NCBI GenBank assembly: GCA_037446555.1
Contig: JBBIIK010000001.1
Coordinates: forward strand, 1 to 64,000
Direction of reading: 5' to 3'
DNA length: 64,000 nt
Source: JANWVO01 sp037446555
GTDB taxonomy: Bacteria; Acidobacteriota; Terriglobia; Bryobacterales; Bryobacteraceae
Shown in pieces: positions 1-9,282 of the stretch (position 1 is its first letter; every line of letters begins with the position of its first letter). A model generated the notes under the pieces. It made no database searches. It was not told the DNA's origin and saw only the letters and a program-made list of their open reading frames with translations. The position numbers were made by a program, and so were the translations under genes.

Positions 1-355
1 GCGAGTCAGGCCGGAACCACCGCCGGCAGATCGTGCACGGTCTCTTCCCAGCGTCAGCCACGGTGATCCATCAGATCACCGCGCCGGTCAGCAGAGTTCA
101 GTTCAGTGGGTACTCAGATGAAGCAATGGTGGGTCACATCTGGGGAGCAAAGGTGGCTCAGTTCTCGCGAGCGCCGAAGCCTGGATGACCTTGGCCTGAA
201 GGACAGAGTCTCGATAGGGGATCTGTCGCGACAATGAGCACGCGGTTTTCACATGCGGGATCTTCATGTATAGAGAAGCCGGATTTGTCTTCTTGGTGAG
301 CGGAATTCGGAGGCCGAGATGACCATGACCGGCGTTGAGTGCCTGAGCCAGCATC
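1..355. other. Left flank with no convincing gene
   Basis: I see no reading frame here that I would call a gene. A 95-codon frame runs leftward over 103-390, but its product has no recognisable motif, its start has no ribosome binding site and it abuts the ATPase start. By eye the segment is less GC-rich than the rest of the window, which fits the idea that 1-1932 belongs to an integrated element. Confidence 0.4.
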
Positions 356-384
356 TTGAGAATTATAAAGTGACGGTTTAAAAT
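356..384 (+). promoter_or_regulatory. Sigma-70-type promoter of a leaderless transcript
   Basis: A -35 box TTGAGA (356-361) and a -10 box TAAAAT (379-384) are separated by exactly 17 bp. Seven bases past the -10 box is the A of the ATG at 391, so the mRNA would start at or next to the start codon. No Shine-Dalgarno sequence precedes this ATG, which agrees with leaderless translation. Confidence 0.6.
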
Positions 385-390
385 TCTCAT

Positions 391-1602
391 ATGCGATTCA
401 TCCCGCGCGCGATCCAGCCGACGGTGCGGGAGGCTGCGCGCAGTTTCCCCGCTGTAGTTGTCACCGGACCACGGCGCGCCGGAAAGACCACACTACTGCG
501 ACGGCTCTTTCCGCGCGCTTCTTATGTGCTGCTGGAGGATCCTGACGTGCAGGCCCGCGCGCGCGCCGATCCGCGCGGTCTGTTGGAAGCGCTCCGGTTG
601 CCCGCGCTGTTCGATGAGATTCAGAACGTACCCGAATTGTTCGCGTACATCCGGACACGCATCGACGAGAATCCTTCCGGCATGGGGAAGTGGCTTTTCA
701 CCGGCTCTCAAGAGGCGCCCCTGATGCAGGGCGTCACCGAGTCCATGGCTGGTCGGGCGGCCATCCTTCAGTTGCTGCCGCTCAGCCTGGCGGAGACCAG
801 CCGCGTCAACCTCCTGGTCGGCGGCTATCCGGAGGCGCTGGCCAGGCCCAAAGGGCGGGACTTGTGGTTCAGTTCGTATATCCAGACTTATCTGGAGCGT
901 GACGTTCGGGCGATCGTGAATATCCGGGATCTGGCAACTTTTCGTCGCTTCCTGGCTCTGCTGGCCAGCCGGCACGGACAGATCCTGAACCGGACCGACT
1001 TGGCCGCGCCGCTTGGTGTTTCGGTCCCCACAGTGAGCGAGTGGCTGCATGTCCTGGAGATCACGGGCCAGATCATTTTAGTGCCGCCCTACTTCGAAAA
1101 TTACGGCAAGCGCCTCATCAAGTCGCCAAAGGTTTACATCATGGACCCCGGGCTGGCGTGCCACCTTCTAGGGATTACCACGCAGGCTGAACTGAACCGA
1201 TCGCCGTTCCTCGGGGCTCTGTTCGAAGGTTTCGTTGCCTCAGAGATTCTCAAACACCAGATCAATCAGGGCCGGCGCAAGGAGTTCTATTACTTCCGCG
1301 ATCAGCAGGGGCTCGAGGTCGACTTCCTGTTTCCGGCAGACAAAGGCGGTGTGTGGATGATCGAGTGCAAAGCATCCAAGACGGTTCAGCCGGCCATGGC
1401 GGGGCCACTTCAGTCCTTGCGCCGCTCGATGGGAAACCACGCACCGATCCGAGCGGCTGTTATTCATCAGAAGTCCACGACCGCCCCCCCGACCCGAGCG
1501 CTGGCGCCAGGGGTTGAGGCTCTCGACCTGCGGGCATTCGTCAGTGCGCTGGGCGGCAAAATGGTCCGGCAGCGAAAGACTCGAAAGGCGCCGGTCGCAT
1601 GA
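391..1602 (+). CDS. AAA-family ATPase with DUF4143 C-terminal domain
   Basis: This 403-residue protein belongs to the AAA_14/DUF4143 ATPases, a family common on genomic islands and of unsettled function; some members have been suggested to be toxin-like or DNA-linked. The Walker A motif GPRRAGKTT lies near residue 26 and a Walker B-like ALFDEIQ near residue 72. A winged-helix-like stretch follows in the middle. The C-terminal part has a LEVDF...IECKASK pattern that resembles a PD-(D/E)xK nuclease core, as is usual for DUF4143. The length is typical. The ATG at 391 is chosen because it sits at the predicted transcription start. The gene lies at the end of a probable integrated element and has no operon partner in view. 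Confidence 0.85.
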   Translation: MRFIPRAIQPTVREAARSFPAVVVTGPRRAGKTTLLRRLFPRASYVLLEDPDVQARARADPRGLLEALRLPALFDEIQNVPELFAYIRTRIDENPSGMGKWLFTGSQEAPLMQGVTESMAGRAAILQLLPLSLAETSRVNLLVGGYPEALARPKGRDLWFSSYIQTYLERDVRAIVNIRDLATFRRFLALLASRHGQILNRTDLAAPLGVSVPTVSEWLHVLEITGQIILVPPYFENYGKRLIKSPKVYIMDPGLACHLLGITTQAELNRSPFLGALFEGFVASEILKHQINQGRRKEFYYFRDQQGLEVDFLFPADKGGVWMIECKASKTVQPAMAGPLQSLRRSMGNHAPIRAAVIHQKSTTAPPTRALAPGVEALDLRAFVSALGGKMVRQRKTRKAPVA

Positions 1603-1655
1603 CGCGATTGGCCCCGGGCTCCGCGGCCGTATATATGGGGCAACCAATTTTTCTT

Positions 1656-1670
1656 TTCGTGATTCACGAA
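1656..1670. repeat. Perfect palindrome TTCGTGA-T-TCACGAA
   Basis: Seven-base arms surround a single central T, 54 bp after the ATPase stop codon. No T-tract follows on either strand, so it is more like a protein binding site than a terminator. Its role is unknown. Confidence 0.5.
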
Positions 1671-1775
1671 CGGACTCCACAACAGCATCGGCGTAGGACC
1701 GCGCGCGCGAAGCACGTGAAGTACCAGAACGCGATGACGGCCTGCTGACGGTCAGATCATCACGAGCATCTTTTC

Positions 1776-1824
1776 AGGTCCGGGCCAGGTCCAAACCGCG
1801 TTTAGGTCCAAATTCAGGTCCAAA
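1776..1824 (+). repeat. Direct repeats AGGTCCAAA near the att site
   Basis: AGGTCCAAA occurs at 1787-1795, 1804-1812 and 1816-1824, with a shorter AGGTCC at 1776-1781, all within 50 bp and about 60 bp from the tRNA fragment. Short direct repeats beside an attachment site can be arm-type integrase sites. That role is inference. Confidence 0.5.
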
Positions 1825-1882
1825 TCGCGGACCCGTAACTCTTTTGTTTTCAGTACACGATGCTCGTAAGTTGTTGATATTT

Positions 1883-1932
1883 TTTGCTTGGGGTGCAAGA
1901 GGTCCCGGGTTCAAATCCCGGCGGCCCGACCA
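1883..1932 (+). pseudogene. 3' half of tRNA-Pro(GGG), probable attachment-site scar
   Basis: The segment folds as the 3' part of a tRNA. It has an anticodon stem TTTGC/GCAAG with loop TTGGGGT (anticodon GGG at 1890-1892), a five-base variable loop, a perfect T arm (CCGGG-TTCAAAT-CCCGG, 1905-1921), the acceptor 3' strand CGGCCCG (1922-1928), discriminator A and an encoded CCA (1930-1932). The D arm and acceptor 5' strand (expected CGGGCCG) are missing upstream, where unrelated AT-rich sequence is found. Tyrosine recombinases often integrate at the anticodon or T loop of tRNAs and duplicate the 3' end. This copy is therefore most simply the distal attachment site of an element lying to its left. 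The intact tRNA would be outside the window. Confidence 0.8.
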
Positions 1933-2337
1933 GAAAACCCGCGACAATTCAAGACATTCCCGCACCCCGAAGGCGCGAAACCCACAACAGCGCAGGTCTG
2001 GCCCGGCACCGGAGAAATTCCTCTTCCCCTTCGTGTGGAGGATCAGTGTGTTTGCTCGACTCCCGGCTGAGGGTGGCGCTGCAGGCTTGGCACAGTGAAG
2101 CACGCCGTTCTACCATGCGTTGAAGCGCGGTGCCCTGTGGCGGGGGATGGATTGTCTTCCTGACGGTGAGGTTCTCCGCTTGGCCGCACGCGGAGTTGTC
2201 GCGCGCGCTGTGGCGGAAATCTTCGGGTGGAGATTGACGCTCAGGGTTGCACCGCGGTTCGTGGCGCCCGCAAAGCAGGGCAGGCGAGGCGGGGACCGAG
2301 GATCCGGGAGGCAGCGCGCCGTTGTACCGTGGGAGTG

Positions 2338-2982
2338 ATGTTCACGGGGATCGTGGAAGAGGTCGGCCGCGTGCAGGCGTTAGAGGTGCGGGCGCAGGGT
2401 TCGCGGTTGCGCTTCGAGGCGGCGCGTGTGGTGGAAGACCTGCGCGAGGGCGACAGCGTGGCCGTCAGCGGCGTGTGCCTGACGGCGGCGCAGATCGAGG
2501 CCGGCGGCTTCTGGGCGGACGTGAGCCGGGAGACGCTGGAGCGCTCGACGCTGGGCGAGGCGCGGGGCGGGACTCGCGTGAATCTGGAACGGGCGCTGCG
2601 GGCCGGGGGCAGGCTGGGCGGCCACATCGTGCAGGGCCACGTGGACGGGACGGGGGTTGTGCGAGTGATGGAAGAGCGCGGGGGCGGCGACTGGTGGCTT
2701 GAAGTGGAGGCGCCCGCGGAACTGGCCCGGTACCTTGTGTTCAAAGGGTCGGTTGCGGTGGACGGAATCAGCCTGACGGTGGCGCGCGTGGACGGGCCGG
2801 TGTTCGCGGTGGCTGTGATTCCGCACACGTGGGCTCATACGACGCTGAAAGATGCGCGTCCCGGGGTGCGCGTGAATCTCGAGACCGACATCCTGGCCAA
2901 GTATGTGGAGCGGCTGCTGGAGCAGATGGAGGCGCGGCCGGAGCGGCTCACGGTGGAGAGGTTGCGCGAACTGGGCTACTGA
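2338..2982 (+). CDS. ribE: Riboflavin synthase, alpha subunit
   Basis: This 214-residue enzyme makes riboflavin by dismutation of two 6,7-dimethyl-8-ribityllumazine molecules, the last step of riboflavin synthesis, in the cytoplasm. The MFTGIVEEVG start is the family hallmark. Two tandem lumazine-binding domains of about 95 residues follow: the first contains GDSVAVSGVCLT, and the second opens near residue 98 with GGHIVQGHVDGTG and contains GSVAVDGISLT. Length is typical. The reading frame is open upstream to 2227, but the ATG at 2338 gives the canonical N-terminus and has GGGAG just before it. No other rib gene is adjacent and no FMN riboswitch was recognised. Confidence 0.95.
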   Translation: MFTGIVEEVGRVQALEVRAQGSRLRFEAARVVEDLREGDSVAVSGVCLTAAQIEAGGFWADVSRETLERSTLGEARGGTRVNLERALRAGGRLGGHIVQGHVDGTGVVRVMEERGGGDWWLEVEAPAELARYLVFKGSVAVDGISLTVARVDGPVFAVAVIPHTWAHTTLKDARPGVRVNLETDILAKYVERLLEQMEARPERLTVERLRELGY

Positions 2983-2994
2983 GGAGGCACCGGC

Positions 2995-4253
<1,259 letters not shown>

Positions 4254-4257
<4 letters not shown>

Positions 4258-5504
4258 TCCGCGCGCAACGCCTCCACCGGGTCCATGCGGGCCGCCTTGC
4301 GGGCCGGATACAGGCCGGACAGGACGCCGACCACCGTGGATACGACGAGCGCCAGCAAGATGTAAGGCAGCGTGACCCGAAGTTCGACGCCGGCGATGAG
4401 GCTGCCGATGCGGGCGAGCAGCGCGGCGCCGGCAAGGCCTATGACGCCTCCCGTGGCGGCGAGGAAGACCGCTTCAAGGAGGAACTGCAGCAGCAGGTCG
4501 CTCTGGCGGGCGCCGATGGACTTGCGGATGCCGATTTCGCGGGTGCGCTCGGTGACCGAGACCAGCATGATGTTCATGATGACAACGCCGCCGACGACCA
4601 GCGAGATGGCGGTGACGGGAACGACGGCGGCGGTGATGATGCCGAGGATGCGCTCGATGAATTCGCGGATCGAGTCCGGCGTCAGGGTGTCGAAGTTGTC
4701 AGGCTTGCCCGGGCGGGTCTTGTACCGGTTGCGAAGGGCGGTGCGCGTGAGGTCGAGCGCCTCCTCCAGCGTCAGGCCGGACTCGGGGCGGGCGCGGGCG
4801 AACAGGATCATGTTGCGCTCGGGGCCGTAGAGCTTGCCGAAGACAGTGGCCGGGATGAAGGCGACATTGTCCTGCGATTGCCCGCCGAAGCTGCCGATCT
4901 TTTCCTGGACGCCGATGACCTGGAAGTCGATGCCGGAGATGCGGAGGGTCTGGCCGAGGGGCGTGACGTCGGGGAAGAAGAACTGGCGGACGTCCTCGCC
5001 GATGATGGCGACGGGCACTTTGCCCTGCTCTTCTTGCGGCGTGAAGAAGCGGCCCTCGCTGAGGCTGAAGTCGCGGATTTCGGCCATTTCGCTGGAGACC
5101 CCGATGATTTGGGTGGCTTCGAGAATGCGGTTGTCGCGCTTGAGGTCCTCGACACGGAAGCGGTACGGGCTGTATAGGATCTGATCTCCGGTGCTGGCCC
5201 GGAGGTATCGGTAGTCTTCGTCGCGGATGGGCTTGTTGTAGCGGAGCTTTTCGATCCGTTCGCGGCGGGAGAGCCGGCCGCGCTGGAGGAGCTGGCCGAC
5301 CTGGAAGCTCTCGCTGCCGAGCACCTTGGAGGTGGTCTGTTCGGCGTAGTTGCCCAGACCGTCGATGGCCGCGCCGACCAGCACGACGCTGCCGACCCCG
5401 ATGATGACGCCGAGCAGGGTTAGAAAGCTGCGGAGCTTGTGGGCCCGCAGGCTGGCGAAGGCCAGCGAGGCTGCCGTCTGGACCGTGTAGATGTGGCGCA
5501 TCAC
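4254..5504 (-). CDS. FtsX/MacB-type ABC transporter permease (first of pair)
   Basis: This 416-residue protein is a paralogue of the downstream permease, with the same order of domains: N-terminal helix (LRSFLTLLGVIIGVGSVVLV), periplasmic MacB core and C-terminal FtsX domain with ERTREIGIRKSIGARQ. It is the first gene of a two-gene leftward operon that is divergent from the JAMM-like gene. Two in-frame ATG codons occur at 5504 and 5501; either could be used. Neither permease has a fused ATPase domain, unlike true MacB. The pair may form an asymmetric permease, as in LolCE-like systems, but the substrate is unknown. Confidence 0.87.
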
Positions 5505-5631
5505 ACTCCAATATCCAGAGTGATTGGATTCGACTTGCGGTGCAAGGATGCAAAAGGGCGGCGTACACTGGGAATCGCGAGGCGCGGGGATCCCGCCGCG
5601 CGCGCCGGGTGCGGCGAAGGTTCAACGTGAG

Positions 5632-6660
5632 ATGACGGGCAGAAATGCAGGGGCGAAGGCCGCGGCAGAGGCGCCGGAACGGCTGGTGACGTGGGAGTCC
5701 GGCGATGGGGAGTGCCGGATCGTGTGTCCGGCGGCGCTGCTGGAATCGATCCGCCGGGAGTGCGCGATGGCGGCGAAGGGCCCTGTTCCTTTGGGTTCCG
5801 GCGGCGCGCTGCTTGGGGAGTATTCGGGCGGCACCCATCGCGTGCGAAGCTGGCACCCGATCCCGTGCCGGCATCAGCGCGGGCCCTCATTTCTGTTGAC
5901 GAAGGACGAGGTGGCCGGGTTGAGAGACTTCCTGTCGGAGCTGCCCGAGCTGACCGGCAGAAGCGAGGATCAGATTCTCGGCTGGTTCGTCGCGCATCCT
6001 CACGCGGGCGCGGTGTTGCGCGATGACGAGATCAGCCTGCACCAGCGATTCTTCCGTTCCAACGATCTCTTTCTGTTGATGGAGATGCTCGCCGACGGAA
6101 CGGCCGAGGTAACAGTGCACCGGGGGGCGCAGTCGCTGGCGCCGCGCTGGCGCATCGTGCCCTCACCGGCAGCGCGTTCCTCGTCCGCCGGCTCTGGCGG
6201 CGCACGTCCTTCGCCGGAGGGAAAGACTGCAAGCGCGGGATCCGGAAAGCCACGCCAGAAGCCGCGCGGGGAGGCCCGCATGGCAGGGCCACTGGTGCCG
6301 GCGCTTGTGGTGCTGGTTCTCGCGCTGGCGGGATCTGCCTGGCTGCATTTCCGGCGGGAGCCGCCATCGCTTCCCGTGATGCCAGCGCAGCCGATGTCTA
6401 CTCTGTCGTTGAGGGTGGACAGACAGGGGCAGGCATATACCATCCGGTGGAACCCTCTGGAGCCTTCGCTCGCCACGGCGGCAAGGGCCCGTCTTCGAAT
6501 CACTGACCGCGGAGCTGTAACCGTGCAGGAGTTGGTCTCTTCGCAGATTCGATCCGGTCGGTTTGTCCACTATTCCGCATCCCCCGGGCTGGAGGTGGAG
6601 TTGGCTGTGGAATTGAGCGGCGGCCGCACGGCCAGCGAGAGGGTGATCTACGGCCCGTGA
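5632..6660 (+). CDS. Membrane-anchored protein with degenerate JAB/MPN (JAMM-like) domain
   Basis: The 342-residue product has three parts. Residues about 20-150 resemble a JAB/MPN domain (GGALLGEY, then WFVAHPHAG followed by ISLHQRFF). In active JAMM peptidases this region reads H-x-H-P...S-x-x-D; here the first His, the Ser and the Asp are not conserved, so the domain is probably catalytically dead. A charged low-complexity linker follows. One membrane helix lies at about 222-240 (VPALVVLVLALAGSAW), then a C-terminal domain of about 95 residues that may be fibronectin-like. Upstream in-frame TTG (5524) and ATG (5548) codons exist; the ATG at 5632 is preferred because GAAGG precedes it. The function is unknown. 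The domain assignment is mine from motif pattern only. Confidence 0.6.
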   Translation: MTGRNAGAKAAAEAPERLVTWESGDGECRIVCPAALLESIRRECAMAAKGPVPLGSGGALLGEYSGGTHRVRSWHPIPCRHQRGPSFLLTKDEVAGLRDFLSELPELTGRSEDQILGWFVAHPHAGAVLRDDEISLHQRFFRSNDLFLLMEMLADGTAEVTVHRGAQSLAPRWRIVPSPAARSSSAGSGGARPSPEGKTASAGSGKPRQKPRGEARMAGPLVPALVVLVLALAGSAWLHFRREPPSLPVMPAQPMSTLSLRVDRQGQAYTIRWNPLEPSLATAARARLRITDRGAVTVQELVSSQIRSGRFVHYSASPGLEVELAVELSGGRTASERVIYGP

Positions 6661-6782
6661 GCGGCTGCCTGCGGGTTCTCGGCAAAAAGTTCTGCACCAG
6701 CGCTGCTGCGGCAGCCATCTGTGCTTGCGTAACGGGCGGAAGTTGAGCCCGCAAGCAAAACGCAAGACACAGAGGGGAACCC

Positions 6783-7256
6783 ATGAAAAAGATCCTGTCC
6801 GTGATCGCTCTCGCGATCCTCACCATTACGGCCGCGCCGGCGGCTGACATTGTGGACACGGCCGTCAGCGCCGGCAGCTTCAAGACGCTGGTCAAGGCGG
6901 TTCAGGCTGCCGGTCTGGTGGACACGCTGAAGGGGCCCGGGCCGTTCACCGTGTTTGCCCCGACCGACGAGGCGTTTGCGAAGCTGCCCGCCGGCACGAT
7001 CGAGTCCCTGCTGGCCAATCCGGAGCAGCTCAAGCAGGTCCTCACCTACCACGTGGTGGCCGGCAAGGTGATGGCTGCTGACGTTGTGAACCTGAAGGAG
7101 GCGAAGACTGTGCAGGGCAGCGCTGCCAAGATCAAGGTCAACGGCGGCACGGTGATGATCGACAACGCGAAGGTGGTGAAGACGGACATCACCTGCGACA
7201 ACGGCGTGATTCACGTGATTGACACGGTGATCCTGCCGAAGGCGAAGAAGTACTGA
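6783..7256 (+). CDS. Secreted fasciclin (FAS1) domain protein
   Basis: This 157-residue protein has a signal peptide (about 1-20, MKKILSVIALAILTITAAPA) and one FAS1 domain. The two conserved FAS1 boxes are visible: H1-like GPFTVFAPTDEAFAKLP and H2-like VLTYHVVAGKV, with the usual ending CDNGVIHVIDTVILP. FAS1 domains mediate adhesion or matrix contacts outside the cell. GAGGGGAA upstream serves as the ribosome binding site. The gene ends before a strong intrinsic terminator, so it is likely monocistronic or the last gene of a unit. Single-FAS1 secreted proteins of this size are widespread and their partners are mostly unknown. Confidence 0.9.
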   Translation: MKKILSVIALAILTITAAPAADIVDTAVSAGSFKTLVKAVQAAGLVDTLKGPGPFTVFAPTDEAFAKLPAGTIESLLANPEQLKQVLTYHVVAGKVMAADVVNLKEAKTVQGSAAKIKVNGGTVMIDNAKVVKTDITCDNGVIHVIDTVILPKAKKY

Positions 7257-7286
7257 AGCGGGCGGCGAAGAAGCCGCGCCTGCAAG

Positions 7287-7316
7287 GAGCCGCCGGGGAG
7301 CCGGCGGCTCTTTTTT
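7287..7316 (+). terminator. Intrinsic terminator after the FAS1 gene
   Basis: A perfect 10-bp stem GAGCCGCCGG/CCGGCGGCTC (7287-7296 with 7301-7310) with a GGAG loop is followed directly by TTTTTT. Confidence 0.93.
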
Positions 7317-7385
7317 GCATTCGGGGAACAGGGCAGGGAGGCGCATCGTATGATTGAAGAGGACATCGCTTCGAGGTTGCCAAAC

Positions 7386-8333
7386 ATGAGAATGGTGCAA
7401 ACTGCAGCGTTGCTGTGCGTGATGGCGGCGGCATGCCTGGCGTCGGGTGCCGCCGGGAGGTGGAAGATGGTGGCGAACGCGCCCGACGGGAATGCGTACC
7501 ACGTGACGCTGGTGCTGAAAGATGAGGGCGGGAAGCTGAGCGGGGTGCTGGAGAGCGACCGGGGGCAGATGCCGCTGGCGAACGTGGCCTTTGTGAACGG
7601 GGAGCTGCGGTTCGACCTGATGCTGGACATGGGGGCGATCCCGTTCCGGCTGAAGGTGGAGGGGGACAAGCTGAGCGGGACGCTGACGGCGCCGGACGGG
7701 AGCACGGGCCCGGTGACGGGGCAGCGGGAGGCGGCGGCCACGGGTTCCATTGCGGGCAAGTGGGAGATTTCAGCGACTGATCCGGACGGGACGGGGCGGC
7801 GCGCCACGTTCGACCTGAAGCAGGACGGGGAGCGGATCACCGGAACCTTGATGACAGAAAACGGGGACGCGCTGCCCATCGCGGGGGGCAAGGTGAACGG
7901 CGGCGCGTTTGAATTCAAGGTGAGCATTGGCGAGGGCGACATCGTCATCTCCGGCAAACTGGCGGGAGACACGGTGGCGGGCGAGTACAAGATCCCGACG
8001 GGCGAGGCAGGGAAGTTCACGGGGAGGCGCGCGGGGGCGGCCTCGCTGGCCGGGAAGTGGACTGTGGTGGCGCGCGATAGCGAAGGCAATCAGATCCGGT
8101 CGACGCTGGAGCTGAAGGTGGAGGGGGACCGGCTGAGCGGGACGCTGACGACGGAGAGCGGCGACACGGCGCCGCTAGTGGACGGGAAGGTGATGGGTGA
8201 TGCCTTCAGCTTCAAGATCTACGTCGGCGACGGCAACATTGAAGTGAAGGGGCGGCTGGAGAACGGGAAGGTGACCGGCGAATACGTGACGCCCAACGGG
8301 AGCAAGGGGACGTACACGGGCACGCGGGGGTAA
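7386..8333 (+). CDS. Secreted protein with three tandem beta-rich repeats
   Basis: The 315-residue product has a signal peptide (about 1-22) and then three repeats of about 97 residues. Each repeat opens with GRW/GKW (near residues 24, 122 and 220). Each continues with the pattern L-K-x-x-G-x-x-L-S/T-G-T-L, then a G-x-x-x-x-F/L-x-F strand pair, and ends G-x-Y-x-x-P-x-G-x-x-G-x-x-T-G. The alternating pattern predicts beta strands, possibly a lipocalin- or calycin-like sheet. An ATG lies 36 bp upstream (7350), but the start at 7386 places a clean signal peptide at the N-terminus. I cannot assign a family or a ligand. Similar proteins may exist in related genomes; this was not checked. Confidence 0.65.
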   Translation: MRMVQTAALLCVMAAACLASGAAGRWKMVANAPDGNAYHVTLVLKDEGGKLSGVLESDRGQMPLANVAFVNGELRFDLMLDMGAIPFRLKVEGDKLSGTLTAPDGSTGPVTGQREAAATGSIAGKWEISATDPDGTGRRATFDLKQDGERITGTLMTENGDALPIAGGKVNGGAFEFKVSIGEGDIVISGKLAGDTVAGEYKIPTGEAGKFTGRRAGAASLAGKWTVVARDSEGNQIRSTLELKVEGDRLSGTLTTESGDTAPLVDGKVMGDAFSFKIYVGDGNIEVKGRLENGKVTGEYVTPNGSKGTYTGTRG

Positions 8334-8356
8334 GCGGGTCGCAGTTTGCAACGGAG

Positions 8357-8380
8357 AGCCGCGGCGATGCCGCGGCTTTT
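8357..8380 (+). terminator. Intrinsic terminator after the triple-repeat gene
   Basis: The stem AGCCGCGG/CCGCGGCT (8357-8364 with 8370-8377) with loop CGATG is followed by TTTCTGTTTT. Confidence 0.88.
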
Positions 8381-8540
8381 CTGTTTTGGGCGAGAAGCAG
8401 GACGGGATTCGGCCATCAGGGGAATCCCCTAGTCCCTGGCGAGTCCTGGGTCACCTTGAGTAATTCTTTCCCGCTTTTTGCATGGGGAAGTGAAAAAAGG
8501 GCGGCCTTTTCGTATGATTGGAGTGAAAGGGGATGCAAGC

Positions 8541-9236
8541 ATGAAGTTCCGATTGTTCCTTTCACTGGCTCACTGTGGTGCGTTTTGCGTGCTTTCGGCG
8601 GCGTCGCCTCAGCAGGGCGAGGCTGCCCGGGGGATCGAGAAGAAAGATATCCGGTACCTGGTGGTCTATGAGGAAGGCGCGGTGCCGGCGGAGCGGATCC
8701 GGGCGGTGGAACGGGGCCTTCGCGATCTGGACGCCGCGCTTGGCAATGGCGGCGGGGGAGTTTTGCCGGAGCTCGCGCAGAGGCTGGCGCAGAAGGAGCG
8801 GTCCCCGGTTCTGATCGGGGTGACGGTGCCGCCGGGGGCGGGGGCGAAGCCGATCTCGTGTCCACCTGAGGGCTGCGGCTGTCAGCAGAACGGCGGGATT
8901 TCGCAGTCGTGCAATTGCAGCCTGTGGAGGGAGTATTGCTACTGCATTCTCTGCTACGATGGCCCGGTGCTGACGCCCTTTCCCGAGAACGATCCTGTGT
9001 TGGACACCATCATCATCAAGGGCAACAGGCGGGAGATGGCGCCGCCGAGGCGGCAGAGCCCGAAGTATGCGGTGGTGGTAGTGACGACACCGGAGGCTTC
9101 CGCGGCGCGGCGGAAGCACTTGGCGGATTTCGGCCTGAAGACGCTGCGGGCCGAGCCGTTCCCTGCGGGTCTGGTGATCAAGGTCAAGAGCAGCCCGCCA
9201 TATCACGAAATGGAGCCGCTCCGGCAGACCCGGTGA
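8541..9236 (+). CDS. Secreted protein with an eight-cysteine cluster, unknown family
   Basis: The 231-residue product starts with a signal peptide (MKFRLFLSLAHCGAFCVLSA). Its middle part carries eight cysteines within about 33 residues in pairs (CPPEGC, GC, SC, NC, YC, YC, LC), suited to disulfide bonding or metal binding. The C-terminal half has a PKYAVVVVTTPEASAARRKH segment with no known motif. An upstream ATG at 8478 is in frame, but AAAGGGGA just before 8541 and the signal peptide favour this start. The gene stands alone and faces the Cus operon tail-to-tail, with a 15-bp hairpin between. I do not recognise the family. Confidence 0.65.
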   Translation: MKFRLFLSLAHCGAFCVLSAASPQQGEAARGIEKKDIRYLVVYEEGAVPAERIRAVERGLRDLDAALGNGGGGVLPELAQRLAQKERSPVLIGVTVPPGAGAKPISCPPEGCGCQQNGGISQSCNCSLWREYCYCILCYDGPVLTPFPENDPVLDTIIIKGNRREMAPPRRQSPKYAVVVVTTPEASAARRKHLADFGLKTLRAEPFPAGLVIKVKSSPPYHEMEPLRQTR

Positions 9237-9242
9237 GGGACA

Positions 9243-9277
9243 AGCCCCGCTGCGCGCGGCGTGCGCGCAGCGGGGCT
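9243..9277. terminator. 15-bp perfect hairpin between convergent genes
   Basis: The arms at 9243-9257 and 9263-9277 pair without mismatch around loop GGCGT. It lies between the stops of the Cys-rich gene (9236) and the small Cus-linked gene (9283). There is no T-tract on either side, so it is either a non-canonical bidirectional terminator or a 3'-end stabiliser. Confidence 0.7.
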
Positions 9278-9282
9278 GTGTG

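Larger units (their letters stand above)
1603..2337. other. 735-bp gap with the element junction
   Basis: No gene is supported here. The gap holds a 15-bp palindrome (1656-1670), a cluster of AGGTCCAAA repeats (1776-1824) and the 3' half of a tRNA-Pro (1883-1932). From 1933 to 2337 there is only GC-rich sequence leading to riboflavin synthase. I looked there for an FMN riboswitch and could not find one. Confidence 0.6.

Noticed and set aside
103..390. 95-codon leftward frame
   Set aside because: No motif, no ribosome binding site and position abutting the ATPase promoter; treated as chance.
1840..1932. A complete tRNA-Pro gene
   Set aside because: No D arm and no acceptor 5' strand matching CGGCCCG exist upstream; only the 3' half is present.
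1774..2103. Leftward frame with the RRDLNPGPLAPQ string
   Set aside because: This string is the antisense reading of the tRNA fragment and is a well-known annotation artefact.
2100..2337. Possible FMN riboswitch before riboflavin synthase
   Set aside because: An ATCTTCGGG string at 2219-2227 recalls the element's start, but the later conserved stems and loops are missing.
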